Source: Burkholderiales bacterium
GTDB lineage: Bacteria > Pseudomonadota > Gammaproteobacteria > Burkholderiales > Burkholderiaceae_C
Length of the DNA stretch: 42,216 nucleotides
Direction: 5' to 3'
NCBI GenBank assembly: GCA_026400275.1
Contig: JAPLPK010000210.1
Location: 1-42,216 of the forward strand
Position 1 is the first letter of the stretch, and each line of letters starts with the position of its first letter. This document shows, one piece after another, positions 33,287 through 42,216 of the stretch. The translations under genes were made by a program, and so were the position numbers. The notes under the pieces were generated by a model. The model was not told where the DNA came from. It did no database searches and saw only the letters and a program-made list of their open reading frames with translations.

Positions 33287-35023
33287 TTAATGGGAATGGC
33301 GTGGCACGGTCGAACCGCGGCAGCCCACCAAAAAGTCGAAATCACAACCGTCGTCGGCTTGCAGCACGTGGTCCACGTACAGGCGGGCATAGCCACCAGA
33401 CAGCGGCTTGGGCGCGTTACCAGCCAGGGCAGCCAGGCGCTCGGCCAGCTCGGCATCGCTGATGTCCAGGTGCAAGCGGCCTTGTTCGCAGTCCAGCTCG
33501 ATAAAGTCACCATCGCGCACCGCAGCCAGCGGGCCACCGGCAGCTGCCTCGGGCGCCACGTGCAGCACGACGGTGCCGTAGGCGGTTCCGCTCATGCGGG
33601 CGTCGGAGATGCGCACCATGTCCTTCACGCCCTGGCGCAGCAGTTTGGGCGGCAAGCCCATATTGCCAACCTCGGCCATGCCGGGGTAACCCTTGGGGCC
33701 ACAGTTCTTCATCACCATCACGCAGCTGGCGTCGATGTCCAGATCTTCATCGACGATACGTTCCTTGTAATGCTCCAGGTTCTCGAACACCACGGCACGG
33801 CCACGGTGCTTGAGCAAGGCGGGCGTGGCGGCAGAGGGTTTGAGCACCGCGCCGCGTGGCGACAGATTACCGCGCAGAATGCAGATGCCACCGTCGGCGA
33901 TAAGCGGGTTGTTGATGGGGCGGATCACCTCATCGTTGTACTGGGGTGCTTCGCGCACGTTGTCCCACATGGACTTGCCGTTGACCGTCAACGCGTTAGG
34001 GTGCGGCAGCAGGCCGTTCTCGCCCAGGCGGCGCAGCACGGCGGGCAGGCCACCCGCGTAGTAGAACTCCTCCATCAGGAAGCGGCCCGAGGGCTGCAGG
34101 TCCACGATGGTCGGAGTGTTACGGCCGATGCGGGTCCAGTCTTCCAGGTCCAGCTGCACGCCGATGCGGCCGGCAATGGCTTTTAAATGGATGACAGCAT
34201 TGGTCGAGCCACCAATGGCGGCATTGGTACGGATGGCGTTTTCAAACGCTTCGCGGGTCAGGATTTTGGACAGGGTAAGACCTTCACGCGCCATCTCAAC
34301 AGCACGCGAGCCCGACATATGCGCCAGCACATAGCGGCGCGAATCCACAGCCGGAATAGCTGCGTTGTGTGGCAGCGAAGTGCCCAGGGCTTCTGCCATA
34401 CAGGCCATCGTGGAAGCCGTGCCCATGGTGTTGCAGGTGCCAGCAGAGCGCGACATGCCGGCTTCGGCGGCAAAGAACTGGTGTTCGTTGATTTCGCCAG
34501 CCTTCAGCGATTCATGCAGCTGCCACACAGCCGTGCCCGAGCCGATGTTCTTGCCGTCCAGCTTGCCGTTCAACATGGGGCCGCCGGTCACGACGATGGC
34601 GGGGATGTCGCAGCTGGCTGCGCCCATCAGCAGCGCGGGCGTGGTCTTATCGCAGCCGGTGAGCAGCACCACCGCGTCGATGGGGTTGCCACGGATGGCC
34701 TCTTCCACGTCCATGCTGGCCAGGTTACGCGTCAGCATGGCTGTGGGACGCAGATTCGACTCACCGTTGGAGAACACCGGGAACTCGACCGGGAAGCCGC
34801 CGGCCTCAAAGATGCCGCGCTTCACATGCTCGGCGATCTTGCGGAAGTGGGCGTTGCACGGCGTAAGCTCAGACCAGGTATTGCAGATGCCGATGATGGG
34901 ACGGCCGTCGAACTCATGGTCAGGAATGCCCTGGTTCTTCATCCAGCTGCGGTACATGAAGCCGTTCTTGTCGGCAGTGCCAAACCACTCAGCAGAGCGC
35001 ATTTTTTTCGGGGTATCAGTCAT
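33287..35023 (-). CDS. IlvD/Edd-family sugar acid dehydratase, probably L-arabinonate dehydratase
   Basis: The protein has 578 residues. The family removes water from an aldonate (here probably L-arabinonate to 2-keto-3-deoxy-arabinonate) with an Fe-S cluster and Mg. Cluster and active-site motifs: GICNTWSELTPCNAH, GCDKTTPALLMGAASCD, SRSAGTCNTMGTASTM, RTNAAIGGSTNAVIHL, VMVMKNCGPKGYPGMAEVGNM, and the end VGCRGSTVPRHSH. It tracks the Rhizobium L-arabinonate dehydratase more closely than IlvD, which I recall as slightly different in length and motif. It sits 33 bases after yjfF as last gene of the sugar transport operon. D-xylonate or galactonate as substrate is not excluded. Confidence 0.85.
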   Translation of the reverse strand: MTDTPKKMRSAEWFGTADKNGFMYRSWMKNQGIPDHEFDGRPIIGICNTWSELTPCNAHFRKIAEHVKRGIFEAGGFPVEFPVFSNGESNLRPTAMLTRNLASMDVEEAIRGNPIDAVVLLTGCDKTTPALLMGAASCDIPAIVVTGGPMLNGKLDGKNIGSGTAVWQLHESLKAGEINEHQFFAAEAGMSRSAGTCNTMGTASTMACMAEALGTSLPHNAAIPAVDSRRYVLAHMSGSRAVEMAREGLTLSKILTREAFENAIRTNAAIGGSTNAVIHLKAIAGRIGVQLDLEDWTRIGRNTPTIVDLQPSGRFLMEEFYYAGGLPAVLRRLGENGLLPHPNALTVNGKSMWDNVREAPQYNDEVIRPINNPLIADGGICILRGNLSPRGAVLKPSAATPALLKHRGRAVVFENLEHYKERIVDEDLDIDASCVMVMKNCGPKGYPGMAEVGNMGLPPKLLRQGVKDMVRISDARMSGTAYGTVVLHVAPEAAAGGPLAAVRDGDFIELDCEQGRLHLDISDAELAERLAALAGNAPKPLSGGYARLYVDHVLQADDGCDFDFLVGCRGSTVPRHSH

Positions 35024-35056
35024 AGTTAATTTTTCAGAGAAGAGCGGCTACGGAAA

Positions 35057-36076
35057 TCAGCCGTGGGGAGATTTGCGGGCGGTAAAAAGGCGCTGCAACA
35101 AGCAGAACAGGAAAAGCAGCGCGCCCACCACGATGCGCGTCCACCACGAACTCAAAGACCCGTCGAAGGAAATCAGCGTCTGGATGATGCCCAGCATCAA
35201 CACACCAAACAGCGTTCCCACCATGTAACCAGAGCCACCGGTGAGCAGCGTGCCACCAATCACCACGGCGGCAATCGCGTCCAGTTCCATGCCCACTGCA
35301 TGCAGGCCATAACCAGACAACATGTAGAAGGTGAACACGACGCCTGCCAAGGCCGAGCAAAAGCCGGACAGTGTGTAAACACCAATCAGCGTGGAGCGCA
35401 CCGGCAGCCCCATCAGCATGGCCGAGTGCTCGCTGCCACCGACTGCATACACATTGCGACCAAATGGCGTGCAGTGCGCCAAGAAAACGGCCACCACTAA
35501 AACGACCAGGGCGATCACGGCACCGATGGAAATAGACGCATCACCCCACACCGGCAGGCGCATTTGCGACACCTTGGAGTAAAACTCGTTAGTCATGCTG
35601 ATCGAATCGATACTGATCAAATAGCACAAACCGCGCGCCAGAAACATACCGGCCAAGGTCACGATAAAGGGCTGCAGACGAAAGCGCTCAATCAAGAAGC
35701 CCATGAACGCACCGAACGCCGTGCCCATCAGCAGCACCAGCGGAATCACCAGGGCGGGGCTCCAGCCGTGGTTCTCCACCAGCGAAGCCGACACCATGGT
35801 CGTGAAGGCAATCACCGAGCCCACCGACAGGTCGATACCGCCCGACAAGACCACAAAGGTCATGCCCACCGCCACGATCACCAGGAAAGCGTTGTCTATC
35901 AGCAGGTTCAAAAACACCTGCAGTGAGAAGAAACCGTCGTAGAACACCGAGCCCAGCGTGGCCATGGCCATGAACAGGGAGATGGTCGCCACCAGGGGCA
36001 CGTACTTGGGATTGATAGGCACAGCAACACGCGGAGGCGATATAGGCTGCGCAGTTTGGGAAAGAACAGTGCTCAT
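35057..36076 (-). CDS. yjfF: Sugar ABC transporter permease, YjfF type
   Basis: The protein has 339 residues with about 9-10 membrane helices. The signature VIVAVGMTFVVLSGGIDLSVGSVIAFTTMV, SFIVTLAG-like FIVTLAGMFLARGL, GRNVYAVGGSEHSAMLMGLPV and DAIAAVVIGGTLLTGG belong to the BPD_transp_2 ribose/galactofuranose permeases. In E. coli YjfF pairs with YtfT in galactofuranose uptake. It overlaps ytfT by 4 bases (ATGA), so it is the second half of a permease pair. Confidence 0.92.
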   Translation of the reverse strand: MSTVLSQTAQPISPPRVAVPINPKYVPLVATISLFMAMATLGSVFYDGFFSLQVFLNLLIDNAFLVIVAVGMTFVVLSGGIDLSVGSVIAFTTMVSASLVENHGWSPALVIPLVLLMGTAFGAFMGFLIERFRLQPFIVTLAGMFLARGLCYLISIDSISMTNEFYSKVSQMRLPVWGDASISIGAVIALVVLVVAVFLAHCTPFGRNVYAVGGSEHSAMLMGLPVRSTLIGVYTLSGFCSALAGVVFTFYMLSGYGLHAVGMELDAIAAVVIGGTLLTGGSGYMVGTLFGVLMLGIIQTLISFDGSLSSWWTRIVVGALLFLFCLLQRLFTARKSPHG

Positions 36077-37140
36077 GCGCGAACCTCAGAGGAGCCGGGG
36101 CGCACCATCCACACGCCCATGGTGGCACGGAACTCGGGCGACTGCAGCAGCATGACGGCGAACACCACCACGGCTTTTACGACCAGGTTGATCTCAGGCG
36201 GAACGCCCAGCGAATAAATGGCGTAGGTCAGCGTCTGGATGATCAAAGCACCAATCACGCTGCCCACCAGGCTGAAGCGACCACCGGTCAACGCCGTGCC
36301 ACCCAGGGTCACAGCCAGGATGGCGTCTAGCTCCAGCAGCTGTCCGGCGTTGTTGCCGTCTGCACTTTTTACGTTGGAGCTGATCAACAGCCCCGCCACA
36401 CCGGCGCAGAAACCACAGAATGCGTACACCCACACCGTCAGGCTGCGTGCCTGTATGCCCACGCCGCGTGCGGCTACCGGGTTGATACCCACGGTCTGGA
36501 TGAAAAGGCCTAATGCAGTACGCGTCATGGCCAGGTGCAGCACACCAAACACCAGGGCGACGATGAACAGCGAGAACGGCAGCCCCAACCAGTAGCCGCT
36601 ACCCAAAAAGAAAAACGGCGAGTAGTAAATGGTGATGATCTGCCCACCGGTGATGAGTTGGGCAATACCCCGGCCGGCCACCATCAAGATCAGCGTGGCG
36701 ATGATGGGCTGCATGCCGATGCGCGCTACCAGCAAGCCATTCCACGCACCGCAGAACAAGGCCACAGCCAATGCCGCCAAGATAGCCAAAGGCATAGGGA
36801 AACGGCTGGCATGGACGGCCACACCATCCTGTACCACCAGCGCCCCACCAATCATCCAGGCGGCCAAGGCCGCCGATATAGCTACCACGGCACCGACGGA
36901 AATATCGATACCGCGCGTGGCGATCACCAGCGTCATGCCCAGAGACACCAACACCAACGGCGCGGCGCGGTTCAAGATGTCGATCAAGCTGCCATACAGA
37001 TGGCCCTCACGCCACTCGATATGCAGAAAACCGGGGTTGAAAACCACGTTCACCACCAGCAAGAGCAGCAGCGTCACCAGGGGCCACGCCAAGCGATGGC
37101 GCATCGACCGGCCAAAGCGGCCCAATACAGAGTCAAGCAT
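36073..37140 (-). CDS. ytfT: Sugar ABC transporter permease, YtfT type
   Basis: The protein has 355 residues from ATG 37140; TTG 37152, four codons upstream, is the alternative and has GAGGTG about 12 bases before it. The membrane core has LVLVSLGMTLVIATRGIDISVGAVVAISAALAAWM, PIIATLILMVAGRGIAQLI and DAILAVTLGGTALTGGRFSLVGSVIGALIIQTL, the BPD_transp_2 pattern. The start overlaps the 3' end of ytfR by 8 bases, so translation is coupled to a broken gene. Confidence 0.9.
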   Translation of the reverse strand: MLDSVLGRFGRSMRHRLAWPLVTLLLLLVVNVVFNPGFLHIEWREGHLYGSLIDILNRAAPLVLVSLGMTLVIATRGIDISVGAVVAISAALAAWMIGGALVVQDGVAVHASRFPMPLAILAALAVALFCGAWNGLLVARIGMQPIIATLILMVAGRGIAQLITGGQIITIYYSPFFFLGSGYWLGLPFSLFIVALVFGVLHLAMTRTALGLFIQTVGINPVAARGVGIQARSLTVWVYAFCGFCAGVAGLLISSNVKSADGNNAGQLLELDAILAVTLGGTALTGGRFSLVGSVIGALIIQTLTYAIYSLGVPPEINLVVKAVVVFAVMLLQSPEFRATMGVWMVRPGSSEVRA

Positions 37141-38507
37141 TTCCAGCCGCAATCATTTGGTACACCTCGTCCTCGGTACTGCCGCCGGGCAGCTCCCCCA
37201 CTTTGCTGCGTTCGCGCAGCACCGCAATACGGTCAGACACGCGCACCACTTCGCTCATTTCCGAAGAAATGAACAACACCGCCATGCCGTCGCGTGCCAG
37301 GCGTAGGATCTCCTCCATGATTTCCTGCTTGGCCGCCACATCGATGCCACGTGTGGGCTCGTCCAGAATCAGCAGCTTTGGGTCGGTCGCCAGCCAGCGT
37401 GCGATCACGGCTTTTTGCTGGTTGCCACCAGACAGCAAACCAATCGGGGTTTCGATGCTGGCCGTCTTGATGCCTAGCTTCTTCACGAAATGCTCGGCCA
37501 ATGCCGTTTGCTCGGCCATGGACAGGAATTTGCGCAAGCCCAAGCGTGCCTGCAAGGCCAACGCGATGTTTTCACGCACCGACAGTTCGGCCACGATGCC
37601 ATCGGTCTTGCGTTCCTCGGGGCACAGGGCTATGCCGTGCTTTACCGCATCTGCTGGGTTAGACAGCTGCACCGCCTCACCGCGTATGTGCAAGCTGCCA
37701 CGGTCAGCCGATTCCAGGCCAAACAGCAAGCGTGCCAACTCGGTACGCCCAGCCCCCAGCAAACCCGCCAAGCCCAGCACTTCGCCCGCATGTACGCTCA
37801 CGTCCACCGGAAGCAAGCGCCCTGCCTGGCCTAGGCCCTTTGCCTGCAAGAGCGCACGCTCGTTCTGCGCGCTGTCGCGCTGGGCGCCCGCCACCGAACA
37901 CGATCGCCAGTCCTTCGCCGCGCAGACGGCGCAGCACTTCAAACAGCTTCTGGACCTCATCCTCGTCCAGGCTGGATGTAGGCTCGTCCAGTATCAGCAC
38001 CTTGGATTCCACACCCAGGGCCCGTGCAATCGCGACCAATTGCTGCACTGCCACGGGGTAGGAGGACAGCAACTGCGTTACATCAATATCCAAGCCTATA
38101 CGGGCAAGCAACTCACGGGCCCGGCGATGCACCGAACCCCAGTCGATGCGGTAACCCTGGGACAAGCCATAGCGCGGGTAGCGCCCGGCAAAGACGTTCT
38201 CAGCTACCGACAGATTCGGGCACAAATTGACCTCTTGGTAGACCGTGCTGATGCCCAACTTCTGGGCTGCCAGCGGCGAATCGGGGCGTATCAGTTGGCC
38301 AGACAGGCGCATCTCGCCACCACTGGACTCCAGCACGCCGGTCAGCACCTTGATCAAGGTGGATTTACCGGCCCCGTTCTGCCCCATCAGCGCGTGTATT
38401 TCACCCGGGTACAGGTTCAGCTGCACGCCACTCAACACGGGGTTGCCAGCGAACTGCTTGTCAATGCCCGCAAGTTGCAATACAGGCTGAACGCTGGCGC
38501 TGCACAT
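37133..38507 (-). pseudogene. ytfR: Sugar ABC transporter ATP-binding protein, YtfR type, with internal deletion and frame break
   Basis: From ATG 38507, frame 1 gives the first nucleotide-binding domain: [41 protein letters not shown], ending EGLAIVF. At about 37885-37898 the homology breaks. Another frame continues with AQRDSAQNERALLQAKGLGQ and a full second domain: [48 protein letters not shown]. About 50 codons that relatives have in between are missing, including the H-loop VTH and the DRITVLRNG segment. The two parts add up to roughly 457 codons against about 500 in E. coli YtfR. The protein cannot be made whole without a frameshift. It is either a real decayed gene or an assembly error. 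Its ATG overlaps the gguB stop (TAATG). Confidence 0.85.
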
Positions 38508-39709
38508 TATTTGTTCTTGTTGTAGACGTCAACAAACACGGCTGCGAGCAACACCAGGCCCTTGATGATCTGCTGATAGTCGATACCGATACCCATGATG
38601 GACATGCCGTTGTTCATCACACCCATGATGAAGGCGCCAATCACGGCCCCCATGACTTTACCGACGCCGCCGGATGCCGATGCTCCGCCGATGAAGCAGG
38701 CGGCAATCACGTCCAACTCAAAACCCAGCCCGCCCTTGGGCGTCGCGGTGTTCAGCCGGGCGGCAAACACCATCCCAGCCAGCGCGGCCAGCACGCCCAT
38801 GTTGATGAAGGTGTAGAAAGCCAGGCGCTCGGTTTTGATGCCCGACAGCTTGGCGGCCTTTTCGTTACCACCCAAGGCGTAGACGCGGCGGCCAATGGTG
38901 GTGCGGCTGGTCACGAAGTCAAACAGCGCAATCAGCAGCGCCATGACGATCAGTACATTGGGCAGGCCCTTATAGGATGCCAGCAGGTAGCTAAAGGTGA
39001 TCAGCAAGGCCGAGAAAATCACCATCTTGCCCCAAAAGAAGGCCGTGGGCTCGCCGGCAACACCGTGCTTTTGCTGGTTGGCACGAGCGCGTATACCGGC
39101 CACCACCAAGGCCAGGGCCACCAATACGCCCAGTAGCAAAGAGGTCAGGCGCAGCCCTTCGGAGCTGAACAGATCGCCAATAAAGCCCGAACTGAGCATC
39201 TGAAAAGTATCTGGGAATGGACCTACCGACTGCCCTTGCAGCAATGCCAGCGCCAAACCGCGAAACACCAGCATGCCTGCCAGCGTGACGATGAACGACG
39301 GAATCCGAAAGAAGGCCACGAAGTAGCCCTGCATGGCCCCGATCAACCCGCCTACCGCGAGACAGAGGATGGCCGTGGGCAGGTAATGCCATTCGTAATT
39401 GACCATCAGCACCGCAGCCACTGCGCCGACAAAGCCGACGATGGAGCCGACCGACAGGTCGATGTGGCCGGCCACGATCACCAGCAGCATACCCAAGGCC
39501 ATGATGACGATGTAGCTGTTTTGCAGTACCAGGTTGGTCAAATTCAACGGCTGCATCAGAGTGCCATTGGTCATGAACTGAAAGAAGGCCATGATGGCCA
39601 CCAGCGACAGCAGCATGCCGTATTCACGCAGGTTGCTCTTGAAAAAGCTCAGGCCCGAAGGCGCAGCGGGGACAGCAGATACCGCAGGGGTTGTAGTTGT
39701 TTTTTCCAT
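38507..39709 (-). CDS. gguB: Multiple-sugar ABC transporter permease GguB
   Basis: The protein has 400 residues with about 12 membrane helices, the length of the GguB/XylH type. Motifs: IVIMALGMLLVIVAGHIDLSVGSIVGFVGAV, SFIVTLAGMLVFRGLALALLQG, GRRVYALGGNEKAAKLSGI and DVIAACFIGGASASGGVGKVMGAVIG. It forms the channel for the ChvE-GguAB importer of L-arabinose, D-xylose, D-galactose, D-glucose and related sugars. It starts 23 bases after gguA. Its stop overlaps the ytfR start. Confidence 0.92.
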   Translation of the reverse strand: MEKTTTTPAVSAVPAAPSGLSFFKSNLREYGMLLSLVAIMAFFQFMTNGTLMQPLNLTNLVLQNSYIVIMALGMLLVIVAGHIDLSVGSIVGFVGAVAAVLMVNYEWHYLPTAILCLAVGGLIGAMQGYFVAFFRIPSFIVTLAGMLVFRGLALALLQGQSVGPFPDTFQMLSSGFIGDLFSSEGLRLTSLLLGVLVALALVVAGIRARANQQKHGVAGEPTAFFWGKMVIFSALLITFSYLLASYKGLPNVLIVMALLIALFDFVTSRTTIGRRVYALGGNEKAAKLSGIKTERLAFYTFINMGVLAALAGMVFAARLNTATPKGGLGFELDVIAACFIGGASASGGVGKVMGAVIGAFIMGVMNNGMSIMGIGIDYQQIIKGLVLLAAVFVDVYNKNK

Positions 39710-39732
39710 GATCTGAGTGTTCTAGTAATGCT

Positions 39733-41256
39733 TTAGTTGGCGCTGACGATGGCGCGCATGATTTTTTCCTGGCTGGCCTCGGCGGTAGGCATTTCAGCCA
39801 CAAACCGCCCTTCGTTCATCACGTAAATGCGGTCTGAAAGACCCAGCAGCTCGGGCATTTCAGACGAGATCACGATCACACACTTGCCCTCGGCGGCGAG
39901 TTGCGCAATCAGGGTGTAAATCTCGAACTTGGCCCCCACGTCGATGCCGCGCGTAGGCTCGTCAAGGATAAGTACCTCGGGGTTGGTGAACAGCCATTTG
40001 CTCAGCACCACTTTTTGCTGGTTTCCGCCCGACAGGTTGACCACTTTCTGGTCCACGCCTGAGCAGCGAGTACGCATTTTTTCGCGGTAACCCTGGGCCA
40101 CGGCGTACTCACGGCCATCATCGATGACGCCGTTTTTGGACACACCAGGCAGATTCGCCAGCGAGGTATTCCACTGAATGTCTTCGTTCAACACCAAGCC
40201 GTTACCCTTGCGGTCTTCAGTGACGTAGGCCAAGCCATGTGCCACGGCTTTTTGCACCGTGGACACGTCGATTTCCTTGCCGTGCAGCAGCGCCTTGCCG
40301 CTGATGCGCTGGCCCCAGGATTTGCCAAACACACTCATTGCCAATTCGGTGCGGCCAGCGCCCATCAGCCCGGCAATTCCGACGATCTCGCCGCGCTTGA
40401 CGGTGAGGTTGATGCCTTTGACCATCTCGCGATCGGCATGCTGCGGGTGGTAGGCACGCCAATCGCGCAACTCAAACACGGTCTCGCCAATATTGGGCGT
40501 ACGTTTGGGGTAGCGGTCAGCCATTTCGCGGCCCACCATGCCACGGATCACGCGGTCCTCGCTAATGGATTCGGCGCGGCAGTCCAGCGTCTCCACCGTA
40601 GTGCCGTCACGCAGGATGGTGATGGAGTCGGCTACCTTGGAGATTTCGTTGAGCTTGTGCGAAATCAGAATACAAGCAATGCCCTGGGCTTTGAGCTCCA
40701 ACAGCAACATCAAAAGCGCATCGCTGTCGGTTTCGTTCAGGCTGGCCGTCGGCTCATCCAGAATCAGTAGCTTGACTTCTTTGGACAACGCCTTTGCAAT
40801 TTCGACCAATTGCTGCTTGCCCACGCCGATATTGGTGATCAGCGTGTTGGGCGATTCTTTGAGACCGACCTTCTTCAGCAAGGCCTGGGTTTGGCTATGC
40901 GCCGCCATCCAGTCAATCACGCCGTTGTGCGCGGTCTCATTGCCCAAGAAAATGTTTTCGGCAATCGACAGCAGCGGTACCAGGGCTAGCTCCTGGTGGA
41001 TGATGATGATGCCTTGTTGCTCGCTGTCGTGGATGCCGCTGAAACGACGTTCCTCGCCCATGTAGCGGATTTCTCCGCTGTAGGTGCCGTGGGGATAGAC
41101 ACCCGACAAGACCTTCATCAAGGTTGACTTTCCTGCGCCGTTTTCACCCACTACGGCATGTATCTCACCTGCATGCACACGCAGATTGACCTTGTTCAAC
41201 GCAACCACTCCAGGGAATGTCTTGCGGATGTCGTGCATCTCCAGAATTGTTTTCAA
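39733..41256 (-). CDS. gguA: Multiple-sugar ABC transporter ATP-binding protein GguA (TTG start)
   Basis: The protein has 507 residues and two nucleotide-binding domains. Domain 1: [48 protein letters not shown]. Domain 2: [47 protein letters not shown]. The start codon is TTG at 41256-41254, supported by GAGG 8 bases upstream. The next ATG (41238) lacks usable spacing and would remove the conserved first strand. It powers sugar uptake with gguB. Two hairpins lie between it and chvE. Confidence 0.93.
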   Translation of the reverse strand: MKTILEMHDIRKTFPGVVALNKVNLRVHAGEIHAVVGENGAGKSTLMKVLSGVYPHGTYSGEIRYMGEERRFSGIHDSEQQGIIIIHQELALVPLLSIAENIFLGNETAHNGVIDWMAAHSQTQALLKKVGLKESPNTLITNIGVGKQQLVEIAKALSKEVKLLILDEPTASLNETDSDALLMLLLELKAQGIACILISHKLNEISKVADSITILRDGTTVETLDCRAESISEDRVIRGMVGREMADRYPKRTPNIGETVFELRDWRAYHPQHADREMVKGINLTVKRGEIVGIAGLMGAGRTELAMSVFGKSWGQRISGKALLHGKEIDVSTVQKAVAHGLAYVTEDRKGNGLVLNEDIQWNTSLANLPGVSKNGVIDDGREYAVAQGYREKMRTRCSGVDQKVVNLSGGNQQKVVLSKWLFTNPEVLILDEPTRGIDVGAKFEIYTLIAQLAAEGKCVIVISSEMPELLGLSDRIYVMNEGRFVAEMPTAEASQEKIMRAIVSAN

Positions 41257-41276
41257 CGCCTATTCCTCTTTTAGAC

Positions 41277-41330
41277 TTACGCAGCGCCCGTGAGTCAGGC
41301 GGTAGTCACCTGCTCTCGGGCGCTGCGTAA
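41277..41330 (-). promoter_or_regulatory. Large hairpin between chvE and gguA
   Basis: A perfect 14-base inverted repeat pairs 41277-41290 with 41317-41330 across a 26-base loop. It lies 20 bases upstream of the gguA start. In periplasmic-binding-protein operons such stems protect the upstream mRNA or reduce read-through, keeping the binding protein in excess. No T run follows it, so a full terminator is unlikely. Confidence 0.65.
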
Positions 41331-41368
41331 ACCGTGCTTCAGTTGAAAGCAAATTGCATCTCAGGCAA

Positions 41369-41400
41369 AGCGATCCCGCGCCGCAAGGTGCAGGATCGCT
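41369..41400 (-). promoter_or_regulatory. Second hairpin just after the chvE stop
   Basis: An outer 8-bp stem AGCGATCC/GGATCGCT and, after one mismatch, an inner 5-bp stem GCGCC/GGTGC close a four-base loop. On the minus strand it begins 12 bases after the chvE stop and is followed by TTTG. It may act as a partial terminator or 3' stabiliser. Confidence 0.6.
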
Positions 41401-41412
41401 GGCCTTCACGGC

Positions 41413-42216
41413 TTACTTGACTTGCGATTCCTTGTAGTAACCGCTGTCAATCAGGATTGGCTTCCAGTTGGAAGCATCCACAGCCACTGGCTTAAGCAAG
41501 TAGGCAGGCACGACCTTGATGCCGTTGTTATAGGTCTTGGTGTCGTTGATTTCAGGCTTCTTGCCGGACAACTCGGCATCCACCATATTGGCAGTCACCT
41601 TGGCCAACTCGCGGGTGTCCTTGAAGATGGTGGAATATTGTTCACCGCGCAGAATGGACTTGACCGAAGGCACTTCCGCGTCCTGGCCGCTCACGATAGG
41701 GCAAGGCTGGGTCTTGGTGCAGTAGCCCACGCCCTTGAGGGACGACAGGATACCGATCGAGATGCCGTCATAGGGGGACAGCACGGCATCGACCTTGTCC
41801 TTGGTGTAGAAGGCCGACAACAGGTTGTCCATGCGGGCTTGGGCCACAGCACCGTCCCAACGCAGCGTACCGACTTTTTCCATGCCCATTTGCTTGCTGC
41901 GCACCACCAGCTTGCCGCTGTCGATGTAAGGCTTGAACACGCTCATCGCGCCGTCATAGAAGAAGAAGGCGTTGTTGTCATCTGGCGAACCGCCAAACAG
42001 TTCGATGTTGAACGGACCCTTGCCTTGCTTCAGGCCCAGTTTGTCCACAATCGTGCCCGCTTGCAGCACGCCGACCTGGAAGTTGTCGAAGGTGGCGTAG
42101 TAGTCCACGATCTTCGAACCCTTGATCAGGCGGTCATAGGCGATGACCTTGACGCCCTTGTCGGCCGCGTTTTGTAGCACTTTGGACAGCGTGGTGCCGG
42201 CGAGGGAAGCAATCAC
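41413..42216 (-). CDS. chvE: Multiple-sugar-binding periplasmic protein ChvE, 5' partial (gene runs off the window)
   Basis: 267 residues of the C-terminal part are present; the N-terminus with its signal peptide lies beyond base 42216, so the GTG at the edge is not a start. Matching ChvE/XylF-type blocks: [104 protein letters not shown] and [14 protein letters not shown]. It binds aldoses in the periplasm and delivers them to GguAB; in Agrobacterium it also feeds sugar signalling. It heads the operon. Confidence 0.92.
   Translation of the reverse strand: MIASLAGTTLSKVLQNAADKGVKVIAYDRLIKGSKIVDYYATFDNFQVGVLQAGTIVDKLGLKQGKGPFNIELFGGSPDDNNAFFFYDGAMSVFKPYIDSGKLVVRSKQMGMEKVGTLRWDGAVAQARMDNLLSAFYTKDKVDAVLSPYDGISIGILSSLKGVGYCTKTQPCPIVSGQDAEVPSVKSILRGEQYSTIFKDTRELAKVTANMVDAELSGKKPEINDTKTYNNGIKVVPAYLLKPVAVDASNWKPILIDSGYYKESQVK

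Noticed and set aside
37885-37898. Programmed frameshift in ytfR
   Set aside because: About 50 codons including the H-loop are missing. A ribosomal frameshift could not restore them, and no slippery heptamer is visible.
1-42216. CRISPR arrays, tRNA/rRNA genes, insertion sequences, prophage or toxin-antitoxin genes
   Set aside because: None seen on reading both strands. The only interspersed repeat is the short palindrome family, without an encoded transposase here.

Overview
The window reads as a chromosomal segment of a betaproteobacterium, most likely Burkholderiales/Comamonadaceae (Rhodoferax-like). This is inferred from the high GC content, the close match of remembered family sequences (GspD, PrsT, DavB, GguAB), and a dispersed palindromic repeat of a kind I associate with that family. 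Both ends cut through genes. No tRNA, rRNA, CRISPR array, transposase or prophage gene is visible.

Layout. 1-6.6 kb: an odd left edge where an MpaB/DUF2236-like fragment runs in frame into an oligopeptidase A (prlC) 3' part, then a DUF4124/glutaredoxin protein, convergent rpiA, divergent pyrD, and a large secreted alkaline phosphatase with a small secreted partner. 6.8-10.5 kb: a translationally coupled pair, an Aer-type receptor and a PAS-PAS-GGDEF-EAL protein whose second PAS looks like the FixL heme domain. 10.8-16.8 kb: a lone gspD secretin, a putative Na+/H+ antiporter, two small membrane proteins, and a LytS/LytTR two-component pair. 16.8-22 kb: a minus-strand signalling operon of a PAS histidine kinase, a CheY-like receiver, and a receiver-GAF-PAS-GAF-GGDEF(degenerate)-EAL protein. 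22.3-27.7 kb: an XRE-cupin regulator divergent from davBA (lysine to 5-aminovalerate), then a DHA2 drug exporter with its MarR regulator. 27.8-31.7 kb: a PEP-CTERM protein with a sigma-54 promoter, and the TPR protein PrsT. 31.9-33.2 kb: queC and a small membrane protein. 33.3-42.2 kb: a minus-strand sugar operon chvE-gguA-gguB-ytfR(broken)-ytfT-yjfF-sugar acid dehydratase.

How the parts work together. Three blocks concern environmental sensing: aerotaxis/O2 with c-di-GMP, LytTR signalling, and a phosphotransfer/c-di-GMP operon. Two concern nutrient use: lysine catabolism, and uptake of pentose or galactose-type sugars with oxidative breakdown. One concerns an exosortase-sorted surface protein.

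Most notable sequence observations: the sharp codon-use break at about base 345; the heme-PAS c-di-GMP enzyme coupled to Aer; a -24/-12 promoter ahead of the PEP-CTERM gene; paired MarR operators; an internal deletion that removes the H-loop and breaks the frame of ytfR; and six copies of a palindromic repeat, two of which supply the C-terminal codons of proteins.
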